Counted from the first letter of the stretch, positions 53,676 through 64,000 are shown. The stretch: 64,000 nucleotides of DNA from Lachnospiraceae bacterium P6B14 (GCA_000687695.1 JHWZ01000008.1:61408-125407), one strand, 5' to 3'. The notes: a model not told the origin generated them from the letters alone. Numbers and translations: made by a program.

Positions 53676-54530
53676 ATGGCAAACTTATTCGCTGGTCTCG
53701 AGAGCCTTGGATTGGACGGACTGAACTCTGAGGACGTATTCAAGGAGGAAAAAAAGGAAGAAGAAAAGAAGGTTGCAGATGATCATGAGCTGACCGAGGA
53801 GGAGAAGGCAGCACGTGAGGAGGACTTCATCTTTGATAAGAGTTATACCTGTCCTGTGTGTGATCACGAGTTCACCAGTAAGAATGTCCGTACCGGTAAG
53901 GTAAGACTGATCGGGGCAGACGACGATCTGAGACCGATCTACCAGGATGTGGATTCTCTGAAGTATGACGCAGTGCTTTGTCCGAAATGCGGATACTCAG
54001 CGCTGAACAGATATTTCAACTTTGTTATGAGTGCCCAGGCGAAGGCGATCAAGGACAATATTTCCGCGAACTTTACTTACACCCCTGAGGAGGGCAAGAT
54101 TTACAATTACGACGATGCGATCCTCAGACACAAGATGGCGCTTGCATGTACGGTCGTTAAAAAGGGTAAGAGTTCAGAGAAGGCATACACATGCCTCAAG
54201 CTCGGATGGCTGTGCAGAGGTAAGAGAGAGCTTCTGATGAAGGGTGATGATTCTCTCAAGGAGGAGATCGCGGCACTGGCTGATGAGGAGAAGGAGTGCC
54301 TCGAGAACGCATTTGCAGGATTCAAGGATGCGTTCAGTAAAGAGGATTTCCCGATGTGCGGTATGGACCAGCACACTATGATGTTCCTTTTGGCAGAGCT
54401 TGCATACAGGACGGGACATCCTGAGGATGCAAAGTTCTACTGTTCAAAGGTTCTTACGGCAAGAGACGCCAATCAGAGGATCAAGAACAAGGCTATCGAT
54501 CTGAAGGAGAAGCTTCAGAACAAGGGTTGA
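53676..54530 (+). CDS. DUF2225 zinc-ribbon protein
   Basis: A 284-residue cytosolic protein with a charged N-terminus and a split zinc ribbon: YTCPVCDHEF (about residue 64) and LCPKCGYSALNRYF (about residue 108). The remaining part is TPR-like helical (AYTCLKLGWLCRGKRELL, AELAYRTGHPEDAKFYCSKVL). This is the DUF2225 family of Clostridia and Bacilli, whose function is unknown. ACAGGAGG precedes the ATG. It is followed 31 bases later by a secreted glucosaminidase gene. Confidence 0.9.
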   Translation: MANLFAGLESLGLDGLNSEDVFKEEKKEEEKKVADDHELTEEEKAAREEDFIFDKSYTCPVCDHEFTSKNVRTGKVRLIGADDDLRPIYQDVDSLKYDAVLCPKCGYSALNRYFNFVMSAQAKAIKDNISANFTYTPEEGKIYNYDDAILRHKMALACTVVKKGKSSEKAYTCLKLGWLCRGKRELLMKGDDSLKEEIAALADEEKECLENAFAGFKDAFSKEDFPMCGMDQHTMMFLLAELAYRTGHPEDAKFYCSKVLTARDANQRIKNKAIDLKEKLQNKG

Positions 54531-54561
54531 TCCTTCGGGCGTATAGATAGGAGAAGGGGCA

Positions 54562-56154
54562 ATGCGAGGTTTCGGAAAGAGAATAGCCATAGGTCTTATC
54601 GCGGCACTTTTTATGTCGTGTACGGCTCATGGGGACGCATATGCTCTGACTTCGGAACGTGACCTGACGCAGTATGTCGGTGAAGATACATTGGCAAAGG
54701 ATCTGATCGTATCCGGAAGGATTTCACTTCCGGATGGCAGACCTGCAGCCGGTCAGCGCGTCAGACTCGAAAAGAAAATACAGTACCATGCGGATTTCGA
54801 CAAGACAGAGACTGCCTGGATCACTTACGATGAGGTCATGACGGACCAAAACGGTGAGTATAGTATCCCTGCGGCAGGTTATCGTGTCTACAGGCTCGCG
54901 TCCGGCGGCAAGCTGGGGGCGCATTCCGATCCCGTGTGGTTGAACGGAGAGAGTGCTACGATCAACCTGACCGTGGCATTTTGTTCGTTACAGGGACTTT
55001 TGAAAAATGAGAGTGGTATGAGTGTGCCTGAGATGCAGGTGACGTTAAAACGCGGCGAGGATTCCGAGACCGTGACACCTGACACGCAGGGAGTGTTTAC
55101 TTATGTTGATATGGCTCCCGGCGACTATCAGGTATATGTCGGTAAGACCGGACAATTTTTGCAGAATCTGACAATGACGGGTGATGACTTTGTTCTGCTT
55201 ACCGTGAATGATGATATGGTGCTGATAGAGAGCTATCAGGACGGAGTGATAGAGGAGACATCAGATACGGGAGAAATCGGAACCGAGCTCGATCTGCCCG
55301 GTAAGCTTTTGCCTACTCCGAGGACGGAATCCGATCCTGCGATCAATCCTGATTTCAACGGTGCTAGATTGTTTAAAGGAAAAACGGTTTACACTGACTA
55401 TGCATATTCTCTTACTGATTACGCTATGCTACAGTATAAAAATGTTCCGAGAGTGCCGTATGAGAAGTATCTGGATTTGGTCGATCCTTCCAGGGATACG
55501 ACAAAGAACATGAAGTTCCTCAGAGTGGATGAGTATAGGCCGGTAAATGAAAAGGCATTTACGGATCTGTATCAGTCGATGATCGAGTCCTATTGTCGTG
55601 CGACAGGCAGGGATCCATCCGTAAGTGTACTGTATGGTAAAGCAGATGTGATACTGAGGAGTGCTAAAAAGTACAAGATCGATCCGGTATTCCTTACAAC
55701 CCAGACCTTCCATGAGTCAGCGTACGGAACATCGCACCTTGCTTCGGGAGTGAAGATCACCCGGGTTGCACTCGAGGGATACCCCAGAGACAACCACGGC
55801 AAGTTTGTGACAAAGGCTCTCAGTCATCCGACTACGGTTTATAATCTGTATGGTATCAAGGCCTATGATGCGGATCCTTTGGTGGGAGGTACATCCTATG
55901 CCTACTATAACGGCTGGACGTCTCCTACAAAGGCGATAGAGGGTGCAGCAGCATATCTGGCGTCTAACTATATCCACGGCGATTATATGCAGAATACGCC
56001 GTTTAAGATCCGTTTCTCATTCAGAGATCGTATCTGGCATCAGTATGCGACAGGTCCGACCTATGCAGAGGATCTGGCAAGATATATGATAACTATGGCC
56101 GGTGTTTATTCGGTCAAAGCAAAGTTTACATATGATCTGCCACGTTACAAATAG
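54562..56154 (+). CDS. Exported glucosaminidase-type wall hydrolase with Ig-like domains
   Basis: A 530-residue exported protein. Signal peptide 1-29, then two carboxypeptidase-regulatory / SpaA-like beta domains (about 45-115 and 135-210; GRISLPDGRPAAGQRVRL, VPEMQVTLKRGED), and a C-terminal glucosaminidase-like domain (about 345-515): FLTTQTFHESAYGTSHLASG with the catalytic Glu, YNLYGIKAYDADP, and GWTSPTKAIEGAAAYLASNYI. It should cut peptidoglycan N-acetylglucosamine linkages. GATAGGAGAAGGGG lies before the ATG. Confidence 0.86.
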   Translation: MRGFGKRIAIGLIAALFMSCTAHGDAYALTSERDLTQYVGEDTLAKDLIVSGRISLPDGRPAAGQRVRLEKKIQYHADFDKTETAWITYDEVMTDQNGEYSIPAAGYRVYRLASGGKLGAHSDPVWLNGESATINLTVAFCSLQGLLKNESGMSVPEMQVTLKRGEDSETVTPDTQGVFTYVDMAPGDYQVYVGKTGQFLQNLTMTGDDFVLLTVNDDMVLIESYQDGVIEETSDTGEIGTELDLPGKLLPTPRTESDPAINPDFNGARLFKGKTVYTDYAYSLTDYAMLQYKNVPRVPYEKYLDLVDPSRDTTKNMKFLRVDEYRPVNEKAFTDLYQSMIESYCRATGRDPSVSVLYGKADVILRSAKKYKIDPVFLTTQTFHESAYGTSHLASGVKITRVALEGYPRDNHGKFVTKALSHPTTVYNLYGIKAYDADPLVGGTSYAYYNGWTSPTKAIEGAAAYLASNYIHGDYMQNTPFKIRFSFRDRIWHQYATGPTYAEDLARYMITMAGVYSVKAKFTYDLPRYK

Positions 56155-56172
56155 TATGGTTAAGAATAACAA

Positions 56173-56198
56173 AAAAGCGGGATGCACATCCCGCTTTT
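56173..56198. terminator. Bidirectional terminator between converging genes
   Basis: AAAAGCGGGAT (56173-56183), loop GCAC, ATCCCGCTTTT (56188-56198). It lies between the glucosaminidase gene (+) and the response regulator (-) and can serve both. Confidence 0.88.
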
Positions 56199-56214
56199 AG
56201 TTTGCCTGTTTATT

Positions 56215-57006
56215 CTAGTTCGACTGTTTACCAAAACGTTTCTGGTAGCTCGGACTCTCAAAGAAATTGTCTATTGATCTTACGAGTAACCTCGGTGACA
56301 TCGATTTGAGCAGGTAGCTCTCGACGTTCAGTTTTGCGGCTTTCATAACGTGTTCTTTGTCGCTCTTTGACGTTAGGAACATAATAGGTACATCCTTTAT
56401 GGTCGGTTCGCTTCTAAGCATCTCCAAAACCTGCATACCGTCTACGATAGGCATCTCCACATCGAGAAGGATAAGATCAACCCTATCCTTTACAAGGAAT
56501 GTGATAGCGCTCATACCGGAATTGCACATGTAGACATCATAGCGCTGAAGCAGTGTCTTTTGAAGAGAGTGGAGAGAAGCGGGGGTATCGTCAACGATAA
56601 GTATGCGCTTCTTTGCAACCTCCCCCTCCTCATCAGCTATGATTCGGTTCATATCGGAAACCAGCTGCTGTACGTTTATCGGACGCGGATAGGTCTTTGT
56701 GATGATGTCCTGAGGGATAAACTGGTAAATATCCTGCAGCTCGTCATCGTGTCCGATGATGAGAAATCTGGGATTGTTCATCAGGACGTTCTCCTTTACG
56801 AAGGAGTACTGATCACGGAATTCTTTTCCGACGTTTTCCTCATCGAGATAGAGGATCCAGAAGGGCTGAAGTACTCCGGCCTTGCGAATCTCATCCTCGA
56901 CCATGCCAACACGCTTGGTGTCATAGCCCTCGTGCTCAAGGCCGTTGGCTATGGCGTTGTACATAAAGCTCTTTGTGTTTCCTATCAATAGTACGTCTTT
57001 GTTCAT
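56215..57006 (-). CDS. Response regulator with degenerate and intact receiver domains
   Basis: About 263 residues. Residues 1-125 have receiver-like secondary structure without phospho-acceptor; residues 135-255 are a normal receiver with RILIVDDTPAS, D182 in LILLDVEMP, Thr/Ser in FLTSKSDK and Lys in YLLKSMS. No output domain. It has the same plan as the protein at 9652-10440 and likewise follows a hybrid kinase with HPt. The start ATG at 57006 (MNKDVLLIG) follows AAAGGAGATG; another ATG at 57018 lies too close to the ribosome site. Last gene of the minus-strand operon. Confidence 0.87.
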   Translation of the reverse strand: MNKDVLLIGNTKSFMYNAIANGLEHEGYDTKRVGMVEDEIRKAGVLQPFWILYLDEENVGKEFRDQYSFVKENVLMNNPRFLIIGHDDELQDIYQFIPQDIITKTYPRPINVQQLVSDMNRIIADEEGEVAKKRILIVDDTPASLHSLQKTLLQRYDVYMCNSGMSAITFLVKDRVDLILLDVEMPIVDGMQVLEMLRSEPTIKDVPIMFLTSKSDKEHVMKAAKLNVESYLLKSMSPRLLVRSIDNFFESPSYQKRFGKQSN

Positions 57007-57023
57007 TGTGGATAACATCTCCT

Positions 57024-59939
57024 TTACAGATCAGGGTTTTCTTCGAACCATTTGAGGACCGAATCACGGTCGACATTTCTGATCATCTTATATATTGTAT
57101 CATATTTTGCCTGCTGTTCACAAGACAAATTATAATTTTTTAGCATTTTCAGGATTTCCTCGGCGTTTCCGAAATCGAATGAGTCCACGAGCTCTTTGGC
57201 TGAGTTCATAGCTTCGGCGAACATTTCCCGTGGAAGGTCACCCTCTGAAGAGTCACCTTTATCGGCCTCGCTCATGTAGTCGATATAAGGTTTGAGCTTC
57301 GTAGCATAGCTCTCATAGAAAGCCAAAAGATCATCGGTTTTTTCGTTGATAGCCGTTTCATTTTCCGCATCGCCGCACTGCTCGAGATAGTAGGCATCTT
57401 CTCCGAGTTTGGTGGCACCGATCAGCCTTGCAGTGGATTTTAATGCATGGACTTGTACGGTGTAGTTGCGATAATCCTTATCTGCCCAGTAGCGCTCGAT
57501 CTCGGCCGGCTTCGTTTCTATGGACCGGATGAAATCGTTAAGTGCGTCGGAGAGAGTCTCGTCGTCAATACAGTTTTCTATGGCGATGGCGTAGTCGATG
57601 CCTTCGAGATTTGTAAGTATCTCGTGAAGAACAGCATCTTTATCGTCATCTGCAGCCGATGTGTCGGATGTCTCTGAATCCGTATCGTTATCGGGGGATT
57701 TTTCGGGGGTTTCATCATCGTAGTCATAAGGTGCGTTTTGCAGTTCGACCAACTCTTTTGGCAGGTACTCGATAAGAAGGTTCTCAAGCTCGGTACTGTC
57801 AATAGGCTTTGAAAGATAGTCGGTAAAGCCTGCGTTGATATAAAGCTCCCTTGCGCCTGCGATGGCGTTCGCTGTCAGGGCGATATAAGGGATGTTTCTG
57901 TTTGGATTGTTGTTAAGCTCTTTTATATTGATAAGAGTTTCTATACCATCCATCTTTGGCATACGGTGATCCAAAAATACCATGTCGTATGTATTTTTCT
58001 TGATCATCTCGATGGCGGTCTTTCCGCTAAGTGCCGAATCGATCTGAATCTCTGTCTTTTTGAGAAGACCGTTAAAGACAGTAAGATTGACCTGCATGTC
58101 GTCTACGATAAGAAGACGGGCAGCAGGTGCACGCAATTTTTCGTGGTATTTTTTCTGGGCGAGGATCGATTTTTCATACATAGAGTTGTAGTCACCGATA
58201 GGAGCCCAGTTTATGACACCCTGGTGTACTCCAAACGAGAAGTCTGATCCTTTCCCGTAGATAGAGCGTACATCGAGGTGGGTTCCCATCAGGGCGAGGA
58301 GACGGTTAACTATGTTCATGCCGAGTCCGGTACCCTCGATGTTTCTGTTTTTCTTTTCTTCAAAACGAGAGAAGCGGTCGAACAGATGCGCCAGATCGTC
58401 TTCCTTCATTCCGATTCCGGTGTCGATGACCTGGAACTTCAGAATAATACTTCCGCGGTTCACTACATCGAAATCGACGTTCATTGTTATGGAACCGCTT
58501 TCCGTGTACTTAACGGCGTTTGTCAGCAGGTTCAGTACGCACTGCTTGATACGGATTTCATCTCCGAAGAGCATATGAGGAAGCTCCTCGCTGACATTTA
58601 CGAAGAAGTTGAGATTTTTCTCGCGTACGCGTGACGAGATCATGTTTGAAAGGTCGCTGATGCTTGACGCGAGATCATACTCTACAGGAATGATCTTCAG
58701 CTTGTCGGCATCCAGTCTCGAGCTGTCAAGAAGGTCGTTTACGAGAGAGAGAAGTGTACGGCTCGAATCCTTGATCTCAAGAGCGTAACGCTCGATCTGT
58801 TTATTGCCTGCTTCACGTAAGATGATCTCATTCATACCCATGATCGCATTGATCGGTGTACGTATTTCATGAGAGACAGTCGACAGGAATGAAGTCTGCG
58901 CGTCGTTGGCATTCTTTGCGACCATGAGGTCAGCAAATACATCGATGCTCTTTGACACGTCACGCCTGAGCAGTATGGTGTGAATGATTATGTATGTGAT
59001 CAAAAACAAAGTGAACACGGCAACCAGCACGAGTAGCAGAGTCTGCGTGTTTCCGGTGCTTTCTTTCTCCATTACCTTGATTCTGTCGGTGATGGAAAGC
59101 ATGTGATCAAAAAGAATCTTGTTGTTGCAGTGAAGAGAGATGAACTCCTTGTCCAGGCTTATCATCTTTGCCACGAGCTGTCTGTTCTCGATGAGTCTTT
59201 TTGATACGTCGAGATAATCAAGCTTTATGCCCTCGGGTATGCTTTCTTCGGGAACTATCACGGCGTAGTCTGCGCCAATTCCTCTCTCCAGGGCTCGCAT
59301 GATGCCGTATATCTGCCAGTAATACATGTTTGCCTGCTGATCGTCGAGAACGTGAGTCGTGTAGTCTGCAAACTGTGTGCTGAGCTTGTAGAGGTTTTCA
59401 AGATGCTTGGCGATGTTTGGCAGCTTATAATCCTCTGAATACGTGAACGAAGCCATGGATGAGATCTTGGTATACAGTTCGGAACTGTTGGAATTGTAGT
59501 CCCAATAAATACCCTGGCTTGAAGTGTAACCGCGTTCGGCACTTATCTTGGAGAGCTTATCATAATTCTTCATCAGACGCTCTATATCTCTTTTCAGGTT
59601 TCTGATATCATTTTTGGTTGAAGGAGAGAAGATGTTTTTAAGAGCGTTGTCTGCAGCACCTTTCATGGTCTTGAAGTCATTCATTATCTGTGTGATATAC
59701 TGATCATTGCTGTAGTAGCTCTCATCGATGCTGTTTATCTCGTGCTGGTAGTTTGAGATGATATTCATCTGGAACAGCACGGAGTTGTTGGTGTAAGTCA
59801 GTCCTGCCGTGTATATGATGAGAGAACTGAGAAAAACCAAAGAACCGATAACAGCATAACGAAGCACACGCAGCTGTCCACGTATGCTTCTTAGGAATCT
59901 ATCATTTTTTTCATAATGCCTAAGTTCTTTTTTGCCCAA
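57024..59939 (-). CDS. Membrane hybrid histidine kinase (HisKA-HATPase-REC-HPt)
   Basis: A 971-residue sensor kinase. A TM helix at about 28-49, an extracellular helical domain (50-295) of unknown type, a second TM (about 300-322), HisKA with H357 (VSHEIRTPINAIMG), HATPase (DTGIGM, GTGLGMNI), a receiver with D657 (LDHRMPKMDG), an acidic linker, and HPt with H831 (VHALKSTARLIGA). Start is TTG at 59939 with GGGAGG 8 bases upstream. From HisKA to HPt it closely resembles the kinase at 7260-9632, but its sensor is external. It probably passes phosphate to the regulator downstream. Confidence 0.92.
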   Translation of the reverse strand: MGKKELRHYEKNDRFLRSIRGQLRVLRYAVIGSLVFLSSLIIYTAGLTYTNNSVLFQMNIISNYQHEINSIDESYYSNDQYITQIMNDFKTMKGAADNALKNIFSPSTKNDIRNLKRDIERLMKNYDKLSKISAERGYTSSQGIYWDYNSNSSELYTKISSMASFTYSEDYKLPNIAKHLENLYKLSTQFADYTTHVLDDQQANMYYWQIYGIMRALERGIGADYAVIVPEESIPEGIKLDYLDVSKRLIENRQLVAKMISLDKEFISLHCNNKILFDHMLSITDRIKVMEKESTGNTQTLLLVLVAVFTLFLITYIIIHTILLRRDVSKSIDVFADLMVAKNANDAQTSFLSTVSHEIRTPINAIMGMNEIILREAGNKQIERYALEIKDSSRTLLSLVNDLLDSSRLDADKLKIIPVEYDLASSISDLSNMISSRVREKNLNFFVNVSEELPHMLFGDEIRIKQCVLNLLTNAVKYTESGSITMNVDFDVVNRGSIILKFQVIDTGIGMKEDDLAHLFDRFSRFEEKKNRNIEGTGLGMNIVNRLLALMGTHLDVRSIYGKGSDFSFGVHQGVINWAPIGDYNSMYEKSILAQKKYHEKLRAPAARLLIVDDMQVNLTVFNGLLKKTEIQIDSALSGKTAIEMIKKNTYDMVFLDHRMPKMDGIETLINIKELNNNPNRNIPYIALTANAIAGARELYINAGFTDYLSKPIDSTELENLLIEYLPKELVELQNAPYDYDDETPEKSPDNDTDSETSDTSAADDDKDAVLHEILTNLEGIDYAIAIENCIDDETLSDALNDFIRSIETKPAEIERYWADKDYRNYTVQVHALKSTARLIGATKLGEDAYYLEQCGDAENETAINEKTDDLLAFYESYATKLKPYIDYMSEADKGDSSEGDLPREMFAEAMNSAKELVDSFDFGNAEEILKMLKNYNLSCEQQAKYDTIYKMIRNVDRDSVLKWFEENPDL

Positions 59940-59964
59940 CGTATGGTCCTCCCTGATCAGACGT

Positions 59965-60954
59965 TTAATTCAGATTGATATTGTCCATGTCGGAGTATTC
60001 TTCCAGATTGTCTTCTATATTCTCAAGAGCGCCTATTCGTTTTTTCGCGGAAAGACACATGAGTACGATCAAAACGATCGAAATCGCCGTGATGACAAAT
60101 GATACGATAAGGTATACGGTTCTGAGCCCGTTGTTTTCAACTGCCAGCGAACTCTCCGGAATGGTCGAGGTAACCCTCCATCCGTTTATGCATGTATCAG
60201 ATGAGATTATATGATCCTTGAGCTTGATGGACAGATGAGATGAGGTCTCAATGGTCTGAGCGAGCTCCTCATTTATCATTCCGTTTACGGTCTCGTTCTC
60301 ATCGCCGGAGTATACAACGTAGTTTTCGGGTGTGGAAAAATGCAGGGTAAGGTTGAAGTTCTCCTCCGCATTGTAGAATACGGGTACGAGATCCTCGCGA
60401 AGCATTGATATAAGAACTACAGTGGTTGGATTTACAACCTTTGAATAGTATATTCTGCTGTATTCCTGGTTGTGTCCTGATAGGAAGTTCTGACTGTCGC
60501 GTTCGCTGACATCAGAAAAGACCTCGTAAAGCTCTTTGTCAGGGAAATGTTCAGTGGTGTATGCATCAAGCTGACCCAAATACGTTCCATCACTGAATAC
60601 TATACAGCAGTCACAGAAGTTATCCAAAGCAGAATAGTTTGCCAGAAGTTTGCCCAGAGCAAGTTCCTTTTCAACAGTGTCTCTGCTTTCGAGATTGGCA
60701 CCGATACGGGAGTAGGAGATAAAGTTTTCATCTGATGATACCTGGTTTCCTACACGTATCATGCGTTTGAAGTAATGATCCAGGTTTTCTTTGACCTCAT
60801 TGTTGGTTGATGCCAAAAGAGAGGTCGCTGTGGATGTAACCATCTTATCCAGAGACATAAAAGTGCTCGTGAAGCAGTATGTAAGCTGTAATATGACCAA
60901 TATGGCTCCGAGCAGTATAACTATGGAAATAAAGCGTTTGTACAATACTTTCAT
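59965..60954 (-). CDS. Cache-domain membrane sensor without output domain
   Basis: A 329-residue membrane protein. TM helices at about 9-30 and 275-300 enclose a dCache-like extracellular domain (about 40-265; IVFSDGTYLGQ, YYSKVVNPTTVVLISMLRED, INGWRVTSTIPESSL). After the second helix only about 28 cytosolic residues remain, with no HAMP, kinase, GGDEF or MCP domain. It lies 25 bases before the hybrid kinase gene, so it may be its separate ligand-binding partner. It has an ATG start with CGGAGG upstream. Confidence 0.82.
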   Translation of the reverse strand: MKVLYKRFISIVILLGAILVILQLTYCFTSTFMSLDKMVTSTATSLLASTNNEVKENLDHYFKRMIRVGNQVSSDENFISYSRIGANLESRDTVEKELALGKLLANYSALDNFCDCCIVFSDGTYLGQLDAYTTEHFPDKELYEVFSDVSERDSQNFLSGHNQEYSRIYYSKVVNPTTVVLISMLREDLVPVFYNAEENFNLTLHFSTPENYVVYSGDENETVNGMINEELAQTIETSSHLSIKLKDHIISSDTCINGWRVTSTIPESSLAVENNGLRTVYLIVSFVITAISIVLIVLMCLSAKKRIGALENIEDNLEEYSDMDNINLN

Positions 60955-61014
60955 AGAGAAATCCTCCGTTGTTATGTGAAGAATATTAAGACATGAGACT
61001 ATTGTATACTATTT

Positions 61015-61110
61015 TAAGGAAAAGGGGAAGAAAAAAAACAATTATTTCTGAAAAAATGAGAAAAAGAGAGAAAAATAGAGAAAACTAAAGAAAATAAAAG
61101 AAATATATTT
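61015..61110. other. Purine-rich intergenic tract
   Basis: About 95 bases of almost only A and G on the + strand, with irregular repeats of GAGAAAA/GAAAATA. It lies between the minus-strand operon and groES, and on the minus strand it gives a T/C-rich upstream region for the Cache-sensor gene. No reading frame or hairpin. Confidence 0.6.
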
Positions 61111-61130
61111 AATCCATCGGGGTTCGTGTG

Positions 61131-61158
61131 TTGCATTTTTTACAGTAAATGATATGAT
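61131..61158 (+). promoter_or_regulatory. groESL promoter
   Basis: TTGCAT (61131-61136), 16 bases, TATGAT (61153-61158), just upstream of the CIRCE operator. Confidence 0.75.
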
Positions 61159-61168
61159 ATGTATTGGT

Positions 61169-61195
61169 TTAGCACTCGTACATGATGAGTGCTAA
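61169..61195. promoter_or_regulatory. CIRCE operator (HrcA binding site)
   Basis: Perfect TTAGCACTC - 9 bases - GAGTGCTAA, the conserved HrcA heat-shock operator. It lies between the -10 box and the groES ribosome site, so groESL should be repressed by HrcA and induced by heat. Confidence 0.98.
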
Positions 61196-61224
61196 CAAAA
61201 CAGAACAGAAAGGAATGATTGGAT

Positions 61225-61509
61225 ATGAAGTTAGTACCTTTAGCAGACCGCGTAGTTCTCAAGCAGCTTGACGCGGAGGAAAAGACAAAGTCAGGTATCG
61301 TTTTGCCCGGAACAGCACAGGAGAAGCCGCAGCAGGCTGAGGTTGTTGCAGTCGGACCCGGCGGTATGGTTGATGGCAAGGAAGTAACGATGGCAGTTAA
61401 GAAGGGAGATCAGGTGATCTATTCCCGTTATGCAGGCACTGATGTTAAACTTGACGGCGATGAGTATGTGATCGTACGTCAGAGCGATATATTGGCAGTT
61501 GTAAAGTAA
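61225..61509 (+). CDS. groES: Co-chaperonin GroES
   Basis: A 94-residue Hsp10 that caps GroEL. The N-terminus [13 protein letters not shown], the mobile loop [18 protein letters not shown] and [18 protein letters not shown] are characteristic. ATG 61225 follows AAAGGAA; the frame extends 6 bases upstream to a TTG. Controlled by the CIRCE element. groEL follows after 17 bases. Confidence 0.97.
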   Translation: MKLVPLADRVVLKQLDAEEKTKSGIVLPGTAQEKPQQAEVVAVGPGGMVDGKEVTMAVKKGDQVIYSRYAGTDVKLDGDEYVIVRQSDILAVVK

Positions 61510-61520
61510 TAGGGAGGTAA

Positions 61521-63149
<1,629 letters not shown>

Positions 63150-63647
63150 ATGGAACAAGCTTATTCTGAATGGAGTGTTAAGCGCAGAAAGACTGCGGCG
63201 ACACTCGTGCTCAAAATCCTTATGGTGATCGCTGTCGTGGCGCTCATACTTTTGACGCTCGTCATGACATGGTTTGCTGTGCTCGGTGTGCTGGGTGCAG
63301 GATTCCTGATCTGGTATTGGCCGCGCTTTGACGTGATGACCGAGTACATATATTGTGACGGACAGTTGGATTTTGATCAGATTTACGGCGGTGAAAAACG
63401 CAAGAACGCGCTTCGTATCGAGATAGAGGATGCCGATGTGATCGCGCCGATGGATTCGAGCCGTATGGATGGCTACAGGCATCTTTCCGTGAAGGATTTT
63501 TCTTCGAGGGAACCCGATGCCAAGCTCTACGGTATAGCGACCAAGCTGCCCGGTGGATCTGATACGAAATATGTGATCGTTTTTGAGCCGAATGAGAAAA
63601 TGCTTGATATGATGCGGGCGAAGTGTCCGAGGACAGTCGAAAAATAA
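63150..63647 (+). CDS. Two-helix membrane protein (DUF6106-like?)
   Basis: A 165-residue protein with a basic N-terminus, two membrane helices (residues 19-42 and 44-60) and a soluble C-terminal part (60-165) with beta character (YIYCDGQLDFDQIYGGEKRK, DTKYVIVFEPNEKMLDMM). I recall similar proteins under DUF6106 in Lachnospiraceae but cannot confirm. It starts directly at the groEL stop without an obvious ribosome site of its own apart from GGTATGGG, so translation is probably coupled. Confidence 0.75.
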   Translation: MEQAYSEWSVKRRKTAATLVLKILMVIAVVALILLTLVMTWFAVLGVLGAGFLIWYWPRFDVMTEYIYCDGQLDFDQIYGGEKRKNALRIEIEDADVIAPMDSSRMDGYRHLSVKDFSSREPDAKLYGIATKLPGGSDTKYVIVFEPNEKMLDMMRAKCPRTVEK

Positions 63648-63653
63648 TACTAT

Positions 63654-63718
63654 GACAGGTGCTGTTTTGCAGCACCTGTCAGACTGTAGACAAAGTCCGC
63701 GGGAAACCGCGGACTTTT
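63654..63718 (+). terminator. Two hairpins ending the groESL transcript
   Basis: First: GACAGGTGCTG/CAGCACCTGTC (63654-63664, 63670-63680), no T run. Second: GTCCGCGG-GAAA-CCGCGGAC followed by TTTTCT (63695-63718), a GNRA-looped intrinsic terminator. Confidence 0.82.
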
Positions 63719-63818
63719 CTCGTAGAAAAAACGAAGAAAAACATCGAAAACACTGGATTTTTCAGCGCTTTTTTGGTATAATGGTATCATAGAAATCAGA
63801 TATGGAGGGTATCTGCCT

Positions 63819-64000
63819 ATGATGTCAACGAACGTCGAAAAGAACCGAGAACAGGTTCAATTCATCTGTATGGATGACCTTGTTCCCAAGGATCATCTGC
63901 TCCGATTGATTGATAGTGCACTTGACTGGTCATTCATTTATGATCTTGTAGAGGACAAGTACTCTCCGGACAATGGGCGCCCAAGCCTGGATCCAGTCGT
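63819..64000 (+). CDS. IS1182-family transposase, N-terminal part (cut by window end)
   Basis: About 60 residues are visible. The sequence QVQFICMDDLVPKDHLLR, then FIYDLVEDKYSPDNGRPSLDPV, matches the N-terminal DUF772-type domain of IS1182-family DDE transposases. GGAGGG lies 9 bases before ATG 63819 and a TATAAT (63777-63782) upstream. It is uninterrupted as far as seen. The left inverted repeat was not identified; it should lie between the terminator (63718) and 63800. Confidence 0.88.
   Translation, partial: MMSTNVEKNREQVQFICMDDLVPKDHLLRLIDSALDWSFIYDLVEDKYSPDNGRPSLDPV

Overview
The window looks like one chromosomal stretch from a Clostridia bacterium, most likely Lachnospiraceae. The reasons are gene content (split transketolase, YqeG, DUF815 and DUF234-type ATPases, DUF5685 next to a J-domain protein, eukaryotic-type HisA, CIRCE-groESL), strong AGGAGG ribosome-binding sites, TTG and GTG starts, and TTGNNN-17-TANAAT promoters. 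The genus cannot be fixed from the sequence. No rRNA, tRNA or CRISPR array was seen. Almost every gene is on the + strand; the exception is a three-gene signalling operon at 56215-60954.

Layout. 1-825 is the 3' end of a charged unknown protein. 1006-3458 is transaldolase plus split transketolase (non-oxidative pentose phosphate pathway), followed by a DUF4349 lipoprotein and aroA. 6030-10440 encodes a FIST protein, a hybrid histidine kinase and a tandem-receiver response regulator. 10768-15422 holds argS and two ATPases. 15627-19499 is yqeG, a prolidase-family peptidase, an aroD-aroK fusion and efp. 19521-26606 is accessory: an orphan binding protein, an acidic/basic protein pair, a polysaccharide deacetylase, xth, a sigma/anti-sigma pair, small membrane proteins and a HipA-like kinase. 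26706-32945 is asp23, nusB, aroE, a lipoprotein, ispA, dxs and tlyA. 32988-36731 is a DDDSW-repeat exported protein, a Fic toxin-antitoxin pair, nadK and yebC. 36778-43284 is an acyl-CoA ligase, a soluble chemoreceptor and a DUF5685/J-domain/membrane/pseudokinase cluster. 43607-56154 is pheST, an AP2-domain protein, hisA, thrC, a SleB-like hydrolase, glnS, DUF2225 and a glucosaminidase. 56215-60954 (-) is a second phosphorelay with a separate Cache sensor. 61225-63647 is groESL and a membrane protein. The window ends inside an IS1182-type transposase.

The most unusual feature is a set of dispersed nested palindromes. Family I (seven copies) has the core CGAGGAGACTT-loop-CCGTCTCCGAG, with base-pair-preserving changes between copies. 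Two copies lie in frame inside genes (aroA and the membrane gene at 20739), which recalls the Rickettsia palindromic elements. Family II (four copies by architecture) includes two nearly identical copies in opposite orientation at 10464 and 28288. Each copy also has its own outer stem built from local sequence. At four genes (DUF815, aroE, nadK, pseudokinase) that outer stem reaches or includes the stop codon. I do not recognise this family.

Working together: shikimate-pathway genes are scattered (aroA, aroDK, aroE) and fed by the transketolase/transaldolase operon; ispA and dxs supply isoprenoids. The two phosphorelays share the same kinase and tandem-receiver design but have different sensors.
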